A stretch of 64,000 nucleotides of DNA, taken from assembly GCA_947579665.1 (NCBI GenBank), contig CANPUZ010000046.1, positions 62,001 through 126,000 on the forward strand, given 5' to 3'. Within the stretch, counting starts at the first letter, position 1. Each line of letters opens with the position of its first letter. The notes under the pieces are model-generated. The model was not told the origin of the DNA and made no database searches. It was given only the letters and a program-made list of their open reading frames with translations. Of this stretch, positions 58,512-64,000 are shown in pieces. This DNA comes from Sympetrum striolatum (taxonomy: Eukaryota > Arthropoda > Insecta > Odonata > Libellulidae). A program made the position numbers and the translations under genes.

Positions 58512-58583
58512 TGTCCATCAGCGGAGTGCTCAAGGCTCCGTCTGCCGCCACCGAGGCGGCAGAAGAAGATCTCTTGATGGACA
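58512..58583 (-). other. Nested hairpin in the Tx1 LINE 5' UTR
   Basis: TGTCCATCA (58512-58520) pairs perfectly with TGATGGACA (58575-58583). Inside it TCTGCCGCC (58541-58549) pairs with GGCGGCAGA (58555-58563) around a 5-base loop. The position, shortly upstream of ORF1, suggests an RNA element of the 5' UTR. Confidence 0.6.
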
Positions 58584-58854
58584 CCGCAATATCGCGTAAT
58601 AAACTACGCGAAATCACTTAGATTGAATTTACGATGATTAAATGGCTTGTGAAATTACTCACCCAATGCGTGATTGTGCGGCGATACGATTTGATGAACG
58701 AGGTGATGATCGGATGAAAAGAAAGTGATCGGAAGATCAAGATACACAATCCTCAGCGGGAGCTCGATGTGAACACGTCTGCTCTCGTCGGCGTCAGGTG
58801 TGTGTGTGTGTGTGTTATATTGAGCGCTGTAACGTGAAAACTATTGGTCGTATC

Positions 58855-59370
58855 AATACCACACTTCATATATAGTACTGTGGTGAGTGCTGTCAGAGTT
58901 AATTAGTTTTTGGAGTAAATCGGTTAACCGGAAGTGGAGCTTCATTCTTCAATCCTCATTTCCGGTTTTCAAAATGTATCCATAAATATGATATTAAGGT
59001 AGATACGTTCATGTATAAATGTTTTAGTAAAAAAAATTACTATAACTTTTGTATGAAATATATTTTTGTATCACTAATTGTTTAGGAGTTATTTATGAAA
59101 TACTGATAAACCGGAAGTTGCTGATTATACTTTTTGGGGGCTCTGGGCTCTATGGGCGAAAGGCCAGTTTCATCGTTTTTCATCGATCATGTCTCGAAAA
59201 ACATTATTTGTAATATTTTTGACGTCAAAGATAATAATATATAATTTAACCCCTCATCTTCCAAGTTTAAATGGAATATAGAGTTCGAAATTACTGTCGT
59301 AAATAGATATTTACATCTCATATATGGAGAAAGTCATGTGCTGGCCACATCAGATTTTTTCATATACATT
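58855..59370 (-). repeat. Dispersed repeat A, copy in reverse orientation
   Basis: Reverse complement of 14985-15480. Shared blocks include TTTTTGGAGTAAATCGGTTA, AAACCGGAAGTTGCTGATTA, CTGGGCTCTATGGGCGAAAG, TTTGACGTCAAAGATAATAA and GTGCTGGCCACATCAGATTT. The copy is interrupted on its left side by the Tx1 LINE: at 58826 the word GAGCGC, which continues into CCACACAG in copy 1, meets the (GT)n tract. Confidence 0.82.
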
Positions 59371-61464
59371 TAATTTATATTGGAATACGTTATACTACTT
59401 GGGTGGATATTTTCGAAATCTTTAAAACTAGTCCGTACTTGACTAGGAGTTTTGTTTTTTAGCATTTTAGCGCCAATATAATTTATTTTTTACTGAAAGC
59501 GCGAGTTATTCTATTATTTTCAGTGAATATTTTGATGCATTTTAGAATTTTTAACATATTTGGTTCAATTTCGTTGAAATCTTAATAATAATATAAAGCA
59601 TAATCGTTACTCGGCGGCAATTTTCTCAAGTTAAGAGCAACTTAAAGCCAAATAAATGACTTTTTTGCAAAAATATTGACTTTTCGCCCGTTTTTTCATG
59701 AAATATTTCATAACTTTGAAAGAGAGACTTCTTGAAAAATTTATACTGAATCGCTATTTTACTAGGTTTTCTGGAATTTTGGGCATTTTAAGCCGAAAAA
59801 ACTTCAAATTTGAGAGAAATTATTCAATTTTGTCCATTTTTTCGTCGAAATTTCGAAAAATTGAAAATTGATCATCATACTTGGTGTGATATCTTCAAAA
59901 CATTAAAATGTAAACACTAACCATGTTACATGATAATTGCAGGGAAAATTAAAACATGCATGGGAAATCCCTTCACTATGTACCTTGAATATCATTACAA
60001 ACTAAGCTAAGTCTTCAAATAATAAAATGGTAATCAGCTCAACATTTACTTTGTGATGCAGAATGATTACCTATTTTCTTAGTCGTATAGTTATAAAAAC
60101 CTACTTTCCACTAGCAAAAATCCATTCTGTACAGTGATACAGTACATTATACACTGATAATTACAATATAGTTAATGACTATATAACTACTATAGAACAT
60201 ATATCAATTATCTATAACATTATAATCAACAAAATACATTTATTGAATAGTTATAATGTCTCACTTTTACATTATGGTTTTTGCTAATCTTAAAGTATCA
60301 TCATACGTTCAACATGCAATCATGATTCCTACAATTCTTATGTTTTCCTTTAAACATTAAATGCCACTAGCAAATGTATGTTTGTAATGTATATCTATCA
60401 CAAGAATTAGCATTTCATCGAAATCATTAAAATAAAATTACTTATTTGTGACTCAGAATATGATTTTGTACTTATGTATAAATGAATTTATCAAGGGTGA
60501 ACTAATAAATAAAATAATACGGCCTGCTGTAGTTAAAAGACTAAAAACCATAGCTCTTAACTCATCCGTGATTTTTTTGTATATAACATTACATTTTGCT
60601 GACAAATAATAATAATACCAAGTGATACATAAGAATAAGCCTTGCAATGAGGACATGCAGAAAAGAAACTCAATATACATTAACCATTACCTTACCATTA
60701 CACTTTACTATTACACTACCTTAATATACATAAGAGGAGACACAGAAATTAAAAAAAAACTTTTGCCCTCAAGAAATATTGTGAGAAAGGTCCTGAAGTG
60801 TACACAAAAATCAGAATTTGACAGCAAATTGGAAAATATTTTGGAAAATAATTATTTATTTCACAATAAATTCCAAAGTTTTGAGAGGAAATTATTCATC
60901 AAATATATAAAATGTTTCTATTTCTATGGAAAATTTTAATTAATTAGAACGTAGTAGTAGATGAGAAAATACATACTTACTTACATACATACATACCTTA
61001 CTTTATTCCATGCTTTTCAAATGGCATTCATCTAACAACACTTCTATCCTCAACTTATATCTGGAGCATAGGCTGAGAAGAGGTTTTCCAATTCATGATG
61101 TGGACCTACATATTTTCTTTCTCAATGCTCTTCTTTCATAGTAACTGATATTGCATCTTACCTCACCACATATACAACCTTATAGATAGTAATATGTTTA
61201 TTATGAATGTAATCCCATTGACTGTTTACGATAAAAACATTTACAGTATTATAAAATACTATTGTAATAAGATATATAACCAGGGAAAATAAATACAATC
61301 AATAAAATACTATCTAGAAAATAAAATCAATCAAATAATGTTAACATAATAACTAAATTTATATTTTTCAAATGAATGTTGTCTTAGGTGATGGAATTAT
61401 TCATTCAAAAGATGTGAGATAAAATATTGAGTTATTGTGGTTTTGTAGACTTTATTGTAGACAC
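59371..61464. other. No recognised gene or element (2.1 kb)
   Basis: Very AT-rich DNA. A short TACATACATACA tract lies at about 60978-60998. Frames of 75 and 105 codons near 60450-60940 have no motif and biased Asn/Lys/Ile composition. Confidence 0.45.
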
Positions 61465-63135
61465 AATGCTTCTGGCAGTTACACGTTATGGCCATTACAC
61501 CCTAAAAATTTCAACTCAATCAAGCTTGTGGTTTAGCCTGTGAATTAGTATCCTCTCTATATACCTATCTATATATGAATGAATCCGGAGAAGCTTCTAT
61601 ATCTATTATATATACAGTAGAACCCCGGTAATCCGGACGAATTCAGGCACATAGGTGTCCGGATTTGCGGGGTTTCCGGATTAGCGAGGTTTTCAAAAAG
61701 TAACGTAAAAAACATTTTTCTCTCAAAAATTATAGAGTATTGATAATGCATTTACATATTACATAAGGTATTACAACATAGAAATTGAATGAATATTATC
61801 AGCGAGCGAAAAAGTCAGTTATTTTCTTTTGCGCGACCGTTCTTATTTTTAAATCAAGTGCGTAGTCTGTCCACCTCTCGTTTCTTGTTACTAATATGCG
61901 TGTTTATATGTTCACTAGAAGAATTTGCGGGTTTGCATAACTCCCAATGGACCGTCCGGATTACCAAGGTTTCCGGATTAGCGAGTGTCCGGATTACCGG
62001 GGTTCTACTGTAGATGCTTCTCCGGATTCACTCATGATATACCCAGATACCCAGATAGGATACTAATTCACAGGCTAAACTACTGGCGTCATTGACTCGA
62101 AATTTTTACCACGTATTGGCCATAACGTGAAACCCCCAGGAAAAAAGCGACTTTGATCCTCGGTATCATGGGTTCGATTCCAGAAGGCCCCAAAGTCGCG
62201 ATTTTCCCCATAAGATTACATGGCGGGGATTTTCGAAAATTTATTTGAGGCACTTCCCGGAAAAGGAGAGAGTTGAAACTCAAGGGATCGCTAGATGCCC
62301 CCCATATCAAAAGAAAACCATAAAGATATCTACGAATATTATCCTAGGTTCGATGCTTGGACGGGGCAAAAGTCGGCCGTTTAAAATGCATTGCGGAGAT
62401 TTTTAAGTTTTTTTTTGAACCCTTTTCCGATGGCATAGAAACTTGAAATTCGGCATGGCGTTAGATATCATAATTATATTTCATAATAAAATTTTACATA
62501 TTCCCTTATGGTCCTTGGTTCGATCCCAGAGGGCCATTTACATTCCTCAATGCATTTCTTATGGAGATTACGGAAACACATTTTAGGTGCTTCCCGATAT
62601 TATATCTACTTGAAACTTTGCATAAGATAAGATCAAGTCATTACTAATCAAACTGTGAATTCGCAGCTACCAATGTTTCCTGGTTTTACCACCAGGCGTC
62701 TCTACAATCATGAAATGATCCGATTTTTAAGAATTTTTTGGAACCATTTCCCAATTATATAGAAACTTGAAATTCGGCATATAGATAGAGATCATAAATA
62801 ACTTTCAGAAACATTTTTTAGATTTCCAAGATCGTCCTTTGTTCGAATCCAGAGAGCCATTTAAATTCGTGAAAATTAGAACGTCTTTTGAGGCAGTTGT
62901 AGCCCATATTTCTGCTTGAATTTTCACACATCGTTAGAGATGGTGATGTTCTATTGTGCTGCATAGTAAGTTCACAGTAAAGACCCGGGTTCGATGCCAG
63001 ACGATGGAATTTAGGCAAATTTTAAGAAAAATTTCAATCTTTTTTTTTCTTTTGATGGCCGTCCGGATATGATGGCGACATGAAAATAGTGTTGCCGATC
63101 TGCTTGCAGTATGCAAGCAACATTTTACTCGTATA
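61465..63135 (+). repeat. B-box repeat unit, second complete copy
   Basis: Same order as copy 1: left arm (ACACGTTATGGCCATTAC near 61482), AT-rich centre interrupted by a MITE, right arm (GGCCATAACGTGAAACC near 62119), then six monomers with B boxes at 62171, 62347, 62517, 62682 (degenerate, GGTTTTACCACC), 62840 and 62988. Spacings are 176, 170, 165, 158 and 148 bp against 176, 170, 167, 156 and 148 in copy 1. The tail GCAGTATGCAAGCAACATTT and TTACTCGTATA ends near 63135. Conservation of number, order and spacing shows that the hexamer is the unit of dispersal. Confidence 0.88.
61615..62010. mobile_element. pogo/Tigger-like MITE, 396 bp
   Basis: The ends are inverted: CAGTAGAACCCCGGTAATCC at 61615 and its complement ending at 62010, with at least 24 bp of match and further TCCGGATTA-type words inside. 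TA flanks at 61613-61614 and 62011-62012. CAGTA ends with TA duplications are typical of the pogo branch of Tc1/mariner. Copy 1 of the B-box repeat at 10441-10462 shows the same target without insertion (CTATTATATATAGATGC). Confidence 0.93.
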
Positions 63136-63592
63136 ATAGATATATTCATTTGTGTTCTTTCTATTATAATTTTATAGATTCTCCTGACTATTTTCTTGTA
63201 TTGAAAATTGTACTTTTATAGATTTTTTTCTTTTCCTCCTGACTTTAATATTATCTATATATGATTTTATTACTGATATACATATATAATGACATAATTT
63301 CCTCTTCAGTATTTCTATTAATGTAAGTGGGTTCATGCCATAAGAATTTAATGAATACTTAGTGTCCCAAAAAAAAGTTGGTTTGGTGAAAAATGGAACC
63401 AACTGCTCCCAAACCAACAAGTTACAGAATAGGGCCCATGTAGTCATTAATTATTGGCCATGCAATTAACAAAATATCAAATAAGCTGTTTCAATACAAG
63501 GAGTATGTAAGGTTTAAAACTATTACTATTTGATAATTCCTATTTATAGATTTGAATGCCATGGACTTTGTACTTAAATTATTCTGTGACAG
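63136..63592. other. Unassigned, presumed intronic
   Basis: AT-rich DNA without a recognised repeat. It would be intron if the exon at 63593 is real. Confidence 0.3.
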
Positions 63593-63730
63593 CAGATGAG
63601 CGTGAGGCATCTCTATTGATCCAAGAATCAGTACATTCAGTCAAGAGTACATTCAGTGATAATGAAACCTCTCCTAGACTGAGAGGCAATGGATACATGA
63701 ACATACTTAGAGTCACCCATCAATATAAAG
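63593..63730 (+). CDS. Candidate host exon, 138 nt
   Basis: The acceptor TTAAATTATTCTGTGACAG is at 63592 and a weaker donor GTTAGC at 63731. The 138 nt are phase 1 at both ends and open: ADEREASLLIQESVHSVKS, TFSDNETSPRLRGNGYMN, ILRVTHQYK. The polar, Ser-rich composition looks like a cytoplasmic or linker segment. The downstream frame stops directly (TAG) after the donor, as expected for an intron. No family is recognised. It could belong to the same plus-strand transcript as the candidates at 43.7-44.3 kb, but 19 kb of elements lie between. Confidence 0.33.
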
Positions 63731-64000
63731 GTTAGCAGAAGAGCAGAATAAAAATCTAAGCTATATAACAAATATATGTGCCTGAGTATTACATGAGTCT
63801 GAAACAAACACAAATTATTGCAGTAGAGTATATTAACCACAATACAGTTTTCAAAAGTTAAGATATCATTTTACTTTTGTTCTAAGGTATCTAATTAAGT
63901 AAGTAGAACATTTGTGAAGAATTAGTGCTGGTTGTTGTGAAAAGGGCTGGATGAAAATTACTCAGTGTAGCTCCACAGAGTCGTGGGATGTTAGTAGAGC

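Larger units (their letters stand above)
52650..58815 (-). mobile_element. Tx1-type (L1 superfamily) LINE, GC-rich, multiply broken
   Basis: About 6.1 kb of GC-rich sequence in an AT-rich window. Minus-strand order: 5' UTR (58.8-58.4 kb), ORF1 with a CCHC knuckle, ORF2 with APE endonuclease, RT and a C-terminal CPRC..H..C finger, a G-rich 3' UTR and a (TAA)n tail at 52650-52682. Spacing of ORF1 stop and ORF2 ATG is 27 nt. L1-group signs are GGDYNVTL, ARLDRFYVS, DQSKAFDRV and SLRGRVLAIN. On the left it abuts the R2/R4-type LINE, on the right repeat A via a (GT)n tract at about 58799-58814. At least eight disabling changes are visible. Confidence 0.88.

Overview
This window looks like repeat-dense DNA from an arthropod nuclear genome, most likely an insect; I cannot name the species. 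It is AT-rich. It holds no operons, rRNA or intact tRNA genes. Almost every recognisable protein is a broken transposable-element protein. The only host-gene signals are a few short open segments with splice sites on both sides.

Layout. 1-3484 is a ~93-bp satellite with a ~1.29-kb higher-order period. 3485-10340 is a nearly complete two-ORF LINE of the CR1/L2/Daphne type, with a dead mariner (8747-9958, TA duplication) in its 3' UTR. 10341-12172 holds a striking ~1.1-kb repeat built of six diverged 148-176-bp monomers, each with a tRNA-type B box (GGTTCGAnnCC). It is followed by a (TA)n tract and a perfect 224-bp palindrome carrying a hammerhead-ribozyme core on each strand. 14.3-15.6 kb holds a jockey-like LINE relic and a dispersed repeat ('repeat A'). 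17102-21359 is a 4.26-kb hAT-type element with 16-bp inverted ends and a perfect 8-bp duplication, containing 60-bp arrays and minus-strand copies of the B-box repeat. 21.7-23.3 kb holds a second hAT end, a foldback MITE and more B-box repeat.

24.2-28.5 kb has three minus-strand segments with phase-compatible splice sites (a candidate host gene), with a Penelope-like GIY-YIG fragment and a LINE fragment between them. 29.8-37 kb is mostly decayed LINE and unassigned DNA. 37080-42701 is a foldback element with a Ty3/gypsy retrotransposon at its edge; its LTRs are almost identical but gag-pol is broken. 43.7-44.3 kb has two plus-strand candidate exons, one reading GYGD like a K+ channel pore. 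44.4-50 kb is a second, much older gypsy relic (minus) interrupted by a Transib element (46944-49885) whose ends begin with CACAGTG. 50.8-52.6 kb is a minus-strand LINE with a restriction-like endonuclease. 52.65-58.8 kb is a GC-rich Tx1-type LINE (minus) with many lesions. 58.9-64 kb holds another repeat A copy, unassigned AT-rich DNA, a second full B-box hexamer interrupted by a 396-bp pogo-like MITE, and a last candidate exon.

The elements are nested rather than cooperating: mariner in LINE, MITE in B-box repeat, Transib in gypsy, and Tx1 LINE between repeat A and an older LINE. The most unusual structures are the six-monomer B-box repeat, the palindromic pair of hammerhead motifs, and the Transib element with V(D)J-signal-like ends. 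All family calls were made by reading the sequence, without database searches.
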